A DNA stretch of 23,439 bases from JAETTH01 sp964455975 (GCA_964455975.1 CAYVYP010000019.1:1-23439); one strand, 5' to 3'; shown: positions 9,001 through 16,665, numbered from the stretch's first letter. The notes: generated by a model not told the origin, from the letters alone. Numbers and translations: made by a program.

Positions 9001-11192
9001 TTTAATAGATGTACCTTCTGAAATAATATATTTAGTAGAAGATAAAACAAAAAAAGCTTGGTCATTAGGATTTTCACCAATGCCTGATGATAATAATTAC
9101 TATGTAACTTATGGCTTTGGTTATGCAAAATATGAACATAGTAATTTAGGAATAGAGCAAGTCTATACAGTATTTGTTCCAAATGAAGATAACATAAAAA
9201 TAGGAATATTAAAATTAAAAAATACAAAGCCAGAGAGAAAAAAATTAAAGTTAGTATATTATTTAAAACCTGTTTTAGATGAAGATGAAATAGAATCTAA
9301 TGGATATATAGATTTAGAATATAATGAAAAAACAAATGTTATAATAGCAAAAAATTTATATAAAGAAATACTGCAAGATGAAATAATGTATGTATCTTCT
9401 AGTGAAAAAATAATATCGTATACAGGGTCCAAAAAAACATTTTTAGGTAAAGCAAATATAACAAACCCTGATTCTTTAAAAAAAGTAAGTTTAGATAATG
9501 AAAATTCATTAGGTCAAGATAACATTATTGCAATGCAAATAGAAATAGAATTAGAAAGTTTTGAAGAAAAAGAAATTTCACTTTTCTTTGGAGTAGAACA
9601 AAGCAAAACTTTAGCACTTGATAACAGTTATAAATATTCAAAAATTTCTAAAGTAAAAGAAGAATATGAAAATACTAAAAAGTATTGGGAGAATTTATTA
9701 CAAAAAGTACAGGTAAAAACACCGCTAGAATCATTAAATATTATATTAAATGGATGGGCAGTATATCAAACAATAGTATCAAGATTATGGGCAAAATCTG
9801 GATTTTATCAATCTGGTGGAGCTAACCGGTTTTAGAGACCAACTTCAAGATACTTTAGGAATAAAATATATAGATGATGAGTTTATGAAAAATCAAATAA
9901 TAAAAGCGTCATCACATCAATTTTACGAAGGAGATGTACTTCATTGGTGGCATGAACAGACAAAAAGAGGTATAAGAACAAGGTTTTCTGATGACTTATT
10001 GTGGTTACCATATACAATATATGAATATGTAAATTATTCAGAAGATGAAAGTATTTTAGATTATGAAGTGCCATATTTGGAAGGTGAAAATTTAATAGAT
10101 GGACAAGATGAAAAATATGATTTATATGAAGAAGCAAATATAAAAGAAAGTATATATATGCATATGATAAGAGCAGTAGAAAAGGGATTAAATTTTGGAG
10201 AAAATGGACTTCCTAAAATTGGGTCTGGTGATTGGAATGATGGATTAAGTAATGTTGGAAATAAAGGAAAAGGTGAAAGTATATGGCTTGGATTTTTCAT
10301 ATATGATGTACTTCGGAAAAGTAATTCAGATATGTAAAATAAAAAATGATGATAAAAAAATAGAAGAATATGAAAAAATAAGAGAAAAATTAAAAAAAGC
10401 ATTAAATACTTCTCGGATGGGATGGAAGATGGTATAAAAGAGCATTTACAGATGATGGTAAAGTTTTAGGAAGTATGCAAAATGATGAATGTAGAATAGA
10501 CCGGAATTTCACAAAGTTGGTCAGTAATTTCTGATGCAGGAGATAACGATAAAAAATATATATCAATGCAAAGTTTAGAAAATCATTTGGTAGATAAAGA
10601 AAATGGAATTATTAAGCTTTTAGATCCTCCATTTGAAAAAAGTGATTTAGAACCAGGATATATAAAATCATATTTGCCAGGAGTAAGGGAAAATGGTGGA
10701 CAATATACACATGGAGCTATATGGAGTATTATTGCAGAGGCAATGCTAGGCTTTGGAGATACAGCATTAGAACTTTTTAAAATGATAAATCCAATAGAAC
10801 ATTCTTTAACAAAAGAATCTGCTAAAAAGTATAAAGTAGAACCATATAGTATTCCAGCAGATGTATATGGACAAAAAAATCTAGCAGGCCGAGGAGGTTG
10901 GACATGGTATACAGGCTCATCTAGTTGGTATTATAAAGCAGGAATAGAATATATATTAGGATTAAAAATAGAAAAAGGAATATTAACTATAAACCCATGT
11001 ATACCAGCTTCTTGGAAAGAATATAGCATACACTATAAATATGAAAACAGTATATATAATATAAAAGTTAAAAATGAAAATTCTAAAAATACAGGCATAG
11101 AAGAATTTAAGTTAAATGGACAAATTATAGAAGAAAAAAGGATAAAAATAATAGATAATAATAAAATTAATGAAATAGAAATAAAAATGTAA
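3018..11192 (+). CDS. Cyclic beta-1,2-glucan synthase-like protein (GT84/GH94), six +1 shifts at CGG
   Basis: NdvB/Cgs family: a membrane enzyme that polymerises glucose from UDP-glucose into beta-1,2-glucan, cyclises it and trims it by phosphorolysis. TTG start 8 bases after AAGGAGTG. With six +1 shifts the length is exactly 2723 codons (2722 aa), in the family range. Order: N-terminal family region (PAGEWLLDNYYIIE, about 72-85); two membrane segments (about 400-455); GT84 domain with DAD (624-626) and RWIRGD (772-777); more membrane segments (about 800-1010); glycoamylase-like cyclisation domain (about 1100-1370, ending TYMAHHQAL); two GH94-type sandwich modules (about 1440-1700 and 1935-2200); GH94 catalytic barrel (about 2240-2680) with GFRDQLQD and GSGDWNDG (Asp 2404/2407). 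Unshifted translation gives only 386 aa. Segment starts after the breaks lack ribosome sites. Activity is inferred from family; phosphorylase or related glucan roles are possible. Confidence 0.85.
4176..4179 (+). other. +1 shift site 3, CTT CGG T, in the glucan synthase gene
   Basis: CGG is followed directly by TAG in the unshifted frame. Shifting gives Gly 387 and continues through LLGSLGIKNK into the membrane segments. Confidence 0.9.
4591..4594 (+). other. +1 shift site 4, TCT CGG T, in the glucan synthase gene
   Basis: CGG is followed directly by TAA. Shifting gives Gly 525 (GDCSSGKNE) and links the second strand of the glycosyltransferase fold to FHFIYRKR and GWERKRG, the expected family order. 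Confidence 0.92.
9827..9830 (+). other. +1 shift site 5, AAC CGG T, in the glucan synthase gene
   Basis: Unshifted: CGG TTT TAG. Shifted: Gly 2270, giving GGANGFRDQLQD. This GH94 motif is normally GGAYGFRDQLQD, so Gly is the conserved residue at exactly this place. Confidence 0.95.
10314..10317 (+). other. +1 shift site 6, CTT CGG A, in the glucan synthase gene
   Basis: The unshifted frame stops at TAA 10335-10337. Shifting gives Gly 2432 in FFIYDVLGKVIQIC, a helix of the GH94 barrel. Same CTT CGG heptamer start as site 3. Confidence 0.9.
10414..10417 (+). other. +1 shift site 7, TCT CGG A, in the glucan synthase gene
   Basis: The unshifted frame stops at 10435-10437. Shifting gives Gly 2465 in NTSGWDGRWYKRAFTDDG, matching the WDGxWYxRA family motif. 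Same TCT CGG context as site 4. Confidence 0.93.
10502..10505 (+). other. +1 shift site 8, GAC CGG A, in the glucan synthase gene
   Basis: The unshifted frame stops within about 11 codons (TGA). Shifting gives Gly 2494 in IDGISQSWSVISDAGD, matching the IDSIAQSWAVISGAG-type motif of the GH94 family. Confidence 0.93.
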
Positions 11193-11221
11193 TAAAAATG
11201 TAATAAATTTTTAATAAAAAC

Positions 11222-11250
11222 TTGTACAAAATAAATTAATATGATATAAA
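11222..11250 (+). promoter_or_regulatory. SigA-type promoter for the two-component operon
   Basis: TTGTAC (11222-11227), 17-base spacer, TATAAA (11245-11250), about 45 bases before the regulator's start codon. Consensus-based call; no terminator is visible between the glucan synthase stop and this site. Confidence 0.6.
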
Positions 11251-11295
11251 TATATTTAAGTTAAAGTCTTAAATTTAGAAGGGGCGAAGCTAAAT

Positions 11296-12039
11296 ATGGA
11301 AAATATAGAGGAAATTGAAAAAGAGAAAAAAACAATACTAATTGTAGATGATGAAAAACCTATAATGGATATATTAGTATATAATCTTCAAAAAGAAGGG
11401 TATAACACTTTAGAAGCTACAGATGGTATAACGGCTGTAGATATAGCGTTAGAGAAAAAACCAGATTTAATTTTATTAGATATAATGTTACCAAAATTAG
11501 ATGGATTATCTGTATGTAAAAGGATAAGACATAATTTAAATGTTCCAATTTTAATGCTTAGTGCTAAAGATGAAGAAATAGATAAAATTTTAGGTTTAGA
11601 GCTTGGAGCAGATGATTATGTTACAAAACCATTTAGTGTTAGAGAATTAATGGCAAGAATAAAAGCAAATTTAAGAAAAGCAGAAGCTGTAATAACAAGT
11701 AAAGAAGAAAATGAGCAAAAAAAAGAAAATCCTACTAATGAAATAATTGTTGGAGATTTAGGGTTAGATTTAGATAAATTTGAAGTTAAAGTTAGAGGAG
11801 AAGTAATGGACTTAACTTTAAGAGAATTTGAAGTTTTAAAATATCTAGCAGCTCAACCAGGACAAGTTGTTACAAGAGAAATATTATTGGAAAAAGTATG
11901 GGGATATGAGTATTATGGTGATATAAGAACAGTTGATGTTACAGTAAGAAGAATCAGAGAAAAAATAGAAAAAGATACTGCAAATCCAAAAATATTAATA
12001 ACAAAAAGAGGAGTAGGCTATTATATAGCTAGCAAGTAA
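11296..12039 (+). CDS. walR: OmpR/PhoB-family response regulator, WalR-like
   Basis: DNA-binding response regulator of 247 aa. The receiver domain (about 12-125) shows the acidic pair D18/D19, phospho-acceptor D62 in LLDIMLPKLDG, and the TKPF lysine motif. A charged linker (about 133-148) leads to a winged-helix DNA-binding domain (about 150-245, LTLREFEVLKYLA, VWGYEYYGDIRTVDVTVRRIREKIE, ITKRGVGYY). The stretch GLELGADDYVTKPFSVREL and the C-terminal wing closely match WalR/YycF, the cell-wall homeostasis regulator of Firmicutes; PhoP/ResD types are alternatives. It has an unusual about 11-residue acidic/lysine N-terminal extension. Start: ATG 11 bases after AGAAGGGG. The partner kinase follows at 12112. 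WalR usually controls peptidoglycan hydrolases, consistent with the amidase and GH18 genes nearby, but no binding sites were identified here. Confidence 0.85.
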   Translation: MENIEEIEKEKKTILIVDDEKPIMDILVYNLQKEGYNTLEATDGITAVDIALEKKPDLILLDIMLPKLDGLSVCKRIRHNLNVPILMLSAKDEEIDKILGLELGADDYVTKPFSVRELMARIKANLRKAEAVITSKEENEQKKENPTNEIIVGDLGLDLDKFEVKVRGEVMDLTLREFEVLKYLAAQPGQVVTREILLEKVWGYEYYGDIRTVDVTVRRIREKIEKDTANPKILITKRGVGYYIASK

Positions 12040-12049
12040 TAGAACAATA

Positions 12050-12100
12050 GTGGACAAAGTCCACGTTTAATATAAGGCGGCTTAAAGGCCGCCTATTTTT
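12050..12100 (+). terminator. Tandem hairpins with terminator between regulator and kinase genes
   Basis: A 6-bp hairpin (12050-12055 with 12059-12064, AAA loop) is followed by a GC-rich 7-bp hairpin (12075-12081 with 12088-12094) and ATTTTT. The kinase ribosome site AGGAG (12101-12105) starts right after the T-run. This looks like a partial intercistronic terminator lowering kinase expression. Confidence 0.75.
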
Positions 12101-12111
12101 AGGAGAAAAAT

Positions 12112-13572
12112 ATGTTAAAAAATATACAAGCTAAAATAGTGTTAATTTTTATGGTTATTGGGATAATTATTATATCAGCAATGGGGTATATGTTTATTTT
12201 ACAAATACAAAAAGTTGATGCAAATATACTAGCAAATAATCAAATGGATTTATCTCAAATACATGAAGCTTTAATGAACCAGGAAAATCAGGTGAAATTA
12301 CTTGTAACATATGCTTTAGGAGTATTTTTAATAATATGTATTTTAGTAGGAATATTTGTATCTAAAGTTATTATTAATCCAATATCAGAATTAATAAAAA
12401 ATGCTGGAAAAATAGCAAATGGAGAAAATGTAGATATAAAATATTTAACAGAGGGAAAATCTAAAAATGAAGTAGATGAACTTTCTAAAGCTTTTGGAAT
12501 AATGACAACTGAACTTAAAGAAAATTTAAATGAAGTAACAAGACAAAAAAAGCAAATTGAAACAATTCTTCTACATATGACAGATGGAGTAGTAGCATTT
12601 AATATGGAGGGAAAAATACTTCATATTAATAATGCTGCAAAAGAATATTTGAATATAAAAAATAAAGAAGATTTTGAGGATATATTTGAAAAATTAAATG
12701 TAGATATTAATATGGAAAAAATAATATATCTTGAAAATTGGACATCTTCAGAACAAAGAGTAAATATAGGAAATAGATATTTGAATTTATTTTTTGCACC
12801 ATTTAAAGATGAAAATGATAGACCAGCAGGAGTTATAGTGGTTACACAAGATATAACTCAGCATGTTAAATTAGATAATATGCAAAAAGAATTTGTTGCA
12901 GATGTTTCACACGAATTAAAAACTCCAATAACTTCAATTATGGGATATGCAGATACCTTATTAGAGGGTGAATATGAAAAAGAAACACAAAATAAATTTT
13001 TAAATGTAATAGCATCAGAAGCAAGGCGTATGGCAAGATTGGTTACAGATTTACTTACACTTTCTAGATATGATAATAATAAAATTAAAACAGAAAAAAC
13101 CGAGTTTAATTTAGGGGAATTAGTAAAAGAGTGTAGTGAAAAAGTATTTATAGAAGCAGAAAAGAAAAATCAAAAAATAGAAACACTTGTAACTTCCAGC
13201 GTTCCACTTGTATATGCAGATAAATATGGAATTGAAAGAGTAGTATTAAATATAATTACAAATGCAATAAAATATACAAAGGAAAATGGAAATATAAAAA
13301 TATATGTAGGTTTTGTATTTAATGATGCATATATAAAAGTTATAGATAATGGAATGGGTATTCCAGAAAAAGATTTAAAGAGAATATTTGAAAGATTTTA
13401 TAGAGTAGATAAAGCTCGTACTCGTGAAATGGGAGGAACAGGATTAGGTCTTTCTATTGCAAAAGAAATACTAGATAAAAATAATGGAGCAATAGATATA
13501 AAAAGTGAAGTAGGTAAAGGAACAGAAGTAGTAATAAAAATACCAACAAAAAAAGAAGTGAAAAATAGTTAA
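12112..13572 (+). CDS. walK: Sensor histidine kinase, WalK-like
   Basis: Membrane histidine kinase of 486 aa, partner of the preceding regulator. Order: membrane segment (about 8-30), very short outside loop (about 31-60), second membrane segment (about 62-84), HAMP (about 85-137), PAS (about 145-250), HisKA with phospho-acceptor H267 in FVADVSHELKTPITS, and HATPase with the N box (NIITNAIKYTKENG), DNGMGIP and GGTGLGLSIAK. WalK of Bacillus has a large outside PAS domain; here the outside loop is only about 30 residues, as in streptococcal-type WalK, so sensing is probably at the membrane or by the inner PAS. ATG start 6 bases after AGGAG. Expression may be set by the hairpins in front of it. 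No YycH/YycI/YycJ genes follow, so the exact WalK orthology is not certain. Confidence 0.85.
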   Translation: MLKNIQAKIVLIFMVIGIIIISAMGYMFILQIQKVDANILANNQMDLSQIHEALMNQENQVKLLVTYALGVFLIICILVGIFVSKVIINPISELIKNAGKIANGENVDIKYLTEGKSKNEVDELSKAFGIMTTELKENLNEVTRQKKQIETILLHMTDGVVAFNMEGKILHINNAAKEYLNIKNKEDFEDIFEKLNVDINMEKIIYLENWTSSEQRVNIGNRYLNLFFAPFKDENDRPAGVIVVTQDITQHVKLDNMQKEFVADVSHELKTPITSIMGYADTLLEGEYEKETQNKFLNVIASEARRMARLVTDLLTLSRYDNNKIKTEKTEFNLGELVKECSEKVFIEAEKKNQKIETLVTSSVPLVYADKYGIERVVLNIITNAIKYTKENGNIKIYVGFVFNDAYIKVIDNGMGIPEKDLKRIFERFYRVDKARTREMGGTGLGLSIAKEILDKNNGAIDIKSEVGKGTEVVIKIPTKKEVKNS

Positions 13573-13701
13573 TGTTTAAACATATAAATGTTGTTATTGA
13601 TAAATATGTAATTATTCTAAATCAGATATACATGATTATTCAAAAGAATGAATGTATTTTATAACAATATGTACGAAGAATAGAGAATGTATATTGGAAA
13701 A

Positions 13702-13823
13702 TGTAGGGGGTCGGCGTCCTCGACGACCCTAAAATTCAATTAACAGATATTGGGTATATTGTAGAGAAATATATGAATAATATAAATTACATATCAGGGT
13801 CGTCGAGGACGCCGACCCCTACA
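13702..13823. repeat. GC-rich inverted-repeat element (REP/MITE-like)
   Basis: Two arms, 13702-13730 (29 bases) and 13796-13823 (28 bases), are reverse complements except for one extra G in the left arm's G-run. The outer ends read TGTAGGGG / CCCCTACA. Each arm itself folds (GGGTCG...CGACCC with a small TCCT loop and one G-A mismatch). The arms are far more GC-rich than their surroundings, while the 65-base centre is AT-rich. This suggests a mobile palindromic repeat, probably multicopy. I see no clear target-site duplication. Confidence 0.8.
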
Positions 13824-13923
13824 GTGCAAAATGCAACATTACCATTTATAATATTAACTGAAATAGGAATACGAATAAAAAAGGAAATAGAAAAAATAAA
13901 AGAAAAATAATAAAGTATTTTTA

Positions 13924-13952
13924 TTGATTAATTACATAAATTAATATATAAT
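13924..13952 (+). promoter_or_regulatory. SigA-type promoter for lepB-holB-ricT
   Basis: TTGATT (13924-13929), 17-base spacer, perfect TATAAT (13947-13952), 38 bases before the lepB ATG. Confidence 0.7.
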
Positions 13953-13989
13953 TTATAAATGGATAAATCAAAAGGAGAGAGCAAATAAA

Positions 13990-14628
13990 ATGAGTGAAAA
14001 GACAAAAAATATATTAGAATGGGTATATTGTATAATTATTGCTATAGTATTGGCTTTACTTGTAAAATATTTTGTTGGTACTCCAACAATAGTAAAGCAA
14101 ACATCAATGTATCCAACATTACAACAAAATCAAAGGTTAATATTAAATAGATTATCTAGAACTTTTAATGAAGTACCAAAAAGAGGAGAAATAATAACTT
14201 TTGAAGCTCCATCTAATAGTGTATTAAATGTAACAGGAGAAATTCTTGAAAATCCAATAGCAGAATATAAGTATAAAGAAAAAAACATATTTGAAAGTTT
14301 TCTATATAATGTAATAGAAATTGACAAAAAAAGTTATATAAAAAGAGTTATTGCTCTTCCAGGTGAAAGAGTAAAAATAGAAAATGGAAAAGTATACATA
14401 AATGGAGAAGAATTAAAAGAAGATTATCTTCAGAAAAATGTAGAAACATATATTGCAGCAAATGGATTAAATGATTTTATAGTACCAGATAATACAGTTT
14501 TTGCAATGGGAGATAATAGAACACAAAGTATAGATTGCAGATCTTTTGGATGTATACCATTTGAAAAAATAGAAAGTAAAGTATGGATAAGATTTTGGCC
14601 ATTTGATTTATTTGGTACAGTAAAATAA
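13990..14628 (+). CDS. lepB: Type I signal peptidase
   Basis: Membrane serine protease that removes signal peptides from exported proteins; 212 aa. One N-terminal membrane segment (about 9-28) anchors the catalytic domain outside the cell. Catalytic Ser39 lies in TSMYPTL and the general-base Lys118 in YIKRVIALPGERV; box E is MGDNRTQSIDCRSFG. This is the single-anchor Gram-positive (SipS-like) form. AAGGAG at 13972-13977 precedes the ATG by 12 bases. The next gene begins 12 bases after the stop with its own ribosome site, so the two are likely co-transcribed. An insertion of about 20 residues between boxes C and D (about 85-107) is lysine-rich but within normal variation. Confidence 0.95.
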   Translation: MSEKTKNILEWVYCIIIAIVLALLVKYFVGTPTIVKQTSMYPTLQQNQRLILNRLSRTFNEVPKRGEIITFEAPSNSVLNVTGEILENPIAEYKYKEKNIFESFLYNVIEIDKKSYIKRVIALPGERVKIENGKVYINGEELKEDYLQKNVETYIAANGLNDFIVPDNTVFAMGDNRTQSIDCRSFGCIPFEKIESKVWIRFWPFDLFGTVK

Positions 14629-14640
14629 AAGGAGAAAGCT

Positions 14641-15558
14641 TTGAGTTTTGAAAATATAATTGGTAATAATAATCAAAAAGAATTATTAATTCAAGCAATT
14701 AAACAAAATAAAATATTACATAGCTATATGTTTATTGGAAAAGATGGAATAGGAAAAAAATTGTTTGCCTTGGAATTTGCAAAAATGATTTTATGCCAAG
14801 CAAATACATCTAAGCCATGTAATAGCTGTAAATCTTGCATTGAATTTAATTCTAATAATCATCCTGACATGGAAATTATATATCCAGAAGGGAAAACAAT
14901 TAAAATAGAAACAATAAGAAATCTTCAAAATAAAATATCCGAAAAGCCAGTATTATCAGATAAAAAAGTATATATAATAGATGATAGTAATTTAATGACA
15001 AAAGAAGCACAAAACTGCTTATTGAAAACATTAGAAGAACCACCACAATATATGGTTTTAATACTTATAACTTCAAATGAAGCAAATATTTTGAACACAA
15101 TTAAATCTAGATGTACTAAAATATTATTTAATAATTTAACAGATGAGGAAATTTTAAAATATCTAAAAAATGAAGTTGGTATAAATAATATAAGTAAAAA
15201 TATTTTAGGAATAATAGATGGAAGCATAGGAAAAGGATTAAATATAAAAGATAATATATCAACATATGAGCAAATAGAAGATTTTGTAAGCAATTTAGAA
15301 ACTATAGATAAGATAGATATATTTAATAAAACAGACATAATAAACAAAAATAAAGAAAATATTATGGAAATTTTAGAATATATGAATGTAATATTTTTTA
15401 ATTTAGCAAAAGAAAAAAAATATCAATATTTGAATTGTATTGAAATAATAGAGGAAACTAAAAAAAGATTATTATTTAATGCTAATTTTGATATGAGTAT
15501 TGATAATATGTTACTTAAATTATGGGAGGAAATAAATGAAAAACATTATAGGAGTTAG
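14641..15558 (+). CDS. holB: DNA polymerase III delta' subunit
   Basis: Clamp-loader AAA+ subunit of the replicase, 305 aa. TTG start 6 bases after AAAGGAG. The P-loop-like stretch is GKDGIGKK (33-40, Lys39). The zinc-binding cysteines are C52, C60, C63 and C66. The Walker B-like VYIIDDSNLM, KTLEEPP, and the SRC motif (IKSRC) follow; the helical C-terminal region is divergent. Its end overlaps the start of ricT by 23 bases, as translationally coupled genes often do. The holB-ricT order is conserved in Firmicutes and supports both calls. Classic clamp-loader delta' in some species is ATPase-inactive; the P-loop here looks intact enough to bind nucleotide. Confidence 0.92.
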   Translation: MSFENIIGNNNQKELLIQAIKQNKILHSYMFIGKDGIGKKLFALEFAKMILCQANTSKPCNSCKSCIEFNSNNHPDMEIIYPEGKTIKIETIRNLQNKISEKPVLSDKKVYIIDDSNLMTKEAQNCLLKTLEEPPQYMVLILITSNEANILNTIKSRCTKILFNNLTDEEILKYLKNEVGINNISKNILGIIDGSIGKGLNIKDNISTYEQIEDFVSNLETIDKIDIFNKTDIINKNKENIMEILEYMNVIFFNLAKEKKYQYLNCIEIIEETKKRLLFNANFDMSIDNMLLKLWEEINEKHYRS

Positions 15559-16456
15559 ATTTAAAAAGCCTGGAAAAATATATTTTTTTGATTCAGGAAA
15601 TTTAAAAATAGAAAAAGAAAATTATGTAATTGTAGAAACAGCACAAGGACAAGAATATGGTGAAGTTGTTATACCAAATAGATTATTAAAAGAAGAAAAT
15701 ATTGTTGCACCATTAAAAAAAGTAATAAGAGTTGCAAATAATGAAGATAAAAAACATAATGAGGAAAATAATAAAAAAGAAAAAGAAGCTTTTGAATTAT
15801 GCTTAAAAAAGATAAAAGAACATAAATTAGATATGAATTTAACAGATGTTGAATATAAATTTGACAATAGTAAATTGGTATTTTATTTTACAGCAGATGG
15901 AAGAATAGACTTTAGAGAATTAGTAAAAGAATTAGCATCAATTTATAGAACAAGAATAGAATTAAGGCAGATTGGTGTAAGAGATGAAGTACGAAGAATT
16001 GGTGGAAATGGTATTTGTGGCAGAGAACTTTGTTGTTGTTCATTTTTAAATAATTTTGAAACAGTATCAATAAAAATGGCAAAAGAGCAAAATATATCTT
16101 TAAACCCATCAAAAATTTCTGGAAACTGCGGAAGATTAATGTGTTGCTTAAAATATGAACAAGAAGCATATGAAGAAAAATTATCAAGACTTCCTAAAAT
16201 TGGTGCAATAGTAAAAACAGAAGATGGAGAAGGAGTAGTAGAAGGAATAGAAACTTTAAAAGAAATAGTAAGAGTAAAAATGAAAGATGGAGAAGGATAT
16301 TTATATAAAAAATATAATGCCAAAGATATTAAAATAATTAAAAATGTAGAAGATGATGTAATAGATCCAGAAGAAAAAGAACATTTAAAAGAGTTACAAG
16401 AATTAGAAAAGTTAGAAAAACAGGATTTAAAAAATAAGCAAGAAGATGATATTTAA
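15536..16456 (+). CDS. ricT: PSP1-domain protein RicT (YaaT)
   Basis: 306-aa PSP1-family protein. In Bacillus RicT forms the Y-complex with RicA and RicF, carries Fe-S clusters, and affects mRNA maturation by RNase Y, sporulation and competence. Signature cysteines C161, C166, C167, C168 (ICGRELCCC) and C198, C203, C204 (NCGRLMCC) are present, the likely cluster ligands. The N-terminal region (about 5-60) is a small beta domain, and the C-terminus (about 270-306) is a charged helix. ATG at 15536 sits after GGAGG inside the end of holB. RicA and RicF partners are not in the window. Confidence 0.92.
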   Translation: MKNIIGVRFKKPGKIYFFDSGNLKIEKENYVIVETAQGQEYGEVVIPNRLLKEENIVAPLKKVIRVANNEDKKHNEENNKKEKEAFELCLKKIKEHKLDMNLTDVEYKFDNSKLVFYFTADGRIDFRELVKELASIYRTRIELRQIGVRDEVRRIGGNGICGRELCCCSFLNNFETVSIKMAKEQNISLNPSKISGNCGRLMCCLKYEQEAYEEKLSRLPKIGAIVKTEDGEGVVEGIETLKEIVRVKMKDGEGYLYKKYNAKDIKIIKNVEDDVIDPEEKEHLKELQELEKLEKQDLKNKQEDDI

Positions 16457-16494
16457 TTAGAAATAAAATCAGTAAAAATAGGAGGTGAAATTAA

Positions 16495-16665
16495 ATGGCA
16501 TATAAAATTACAGATAAATGTATAAAATGTGGAGCATGCGCAGGCGAATGTCCAGTAGGATGTATATCAGAAGGCGATGACAAATATGAAATAAATGCAG
16601 AAGAATGTATATCTTGCGGAACATGTGCAGGAGTTTGCCCAGTAGAAGCACCAGAAGAAGAATAG
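16495..16665 (+). CDS. 2[4Fe-4S] bacterial ferredoxin
   Basis: Small electron carrier of 56 aa. Two classical CxxCxxCxxxCP cluster motifs are present: C9, C12, C15, C19 and C38, C41, C44, C48, each with the Pro after the last Cys. ATG lies 7 bases after GGAGGTG. Length and spacing match clostridial ferredoxins. It is convergent with the pyruvate:ferredoxin oxidoreductase operon, separated only by a shared terminator, so it may be that enzyme's electron acceptor; that pairing is inferred from position. Codon use is less AT-biased than its neighbours (GCA, GGC, TGC), as expected of a highly expressed gene. Confidence 0.95.
   Translation: MAYKITDKCIKCGACAGECPVGCISEGDDKYEINAEECISCGTCAGVCPVEAPEEE

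Larger units (their letters stand above)
13573..13989 (+). other. 417-base gene-free interval before lepB
   Basis: No convincing gene. It holds a 12-bp palindrome (13572-13583), the GC-rich inverted-repeat element at 13702-13823, and the lepB promoter. One frame stays open from 13707 to 13910 across the repeat arms, but it has no ribosome site and reads like translated repeat. Confidence 0.7.

Noticed and set aside
4183..10437. Separate short genes after each break in the glucan synthase gene
   Set aside because: Internal ATG/TTG codons there have no ribosome site, and the joined frames reproduce family motifs across every break.
2127..11192. Pseudogene decay of cwlD and the glucan synthase gene
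   Set aside because: Decay gives mixed insertions, deletions and stops. Here all eight lesions are the same +1 event at CGG, and the sequence between them is well conserved with no internal stop.
13707..13910. Small gene spanning the inverted repeat upstream of lepB
   Set aside because: Part of it is translated repeat arm, there is no ribosome site before the ATG at 13773, and no recognisable protein.
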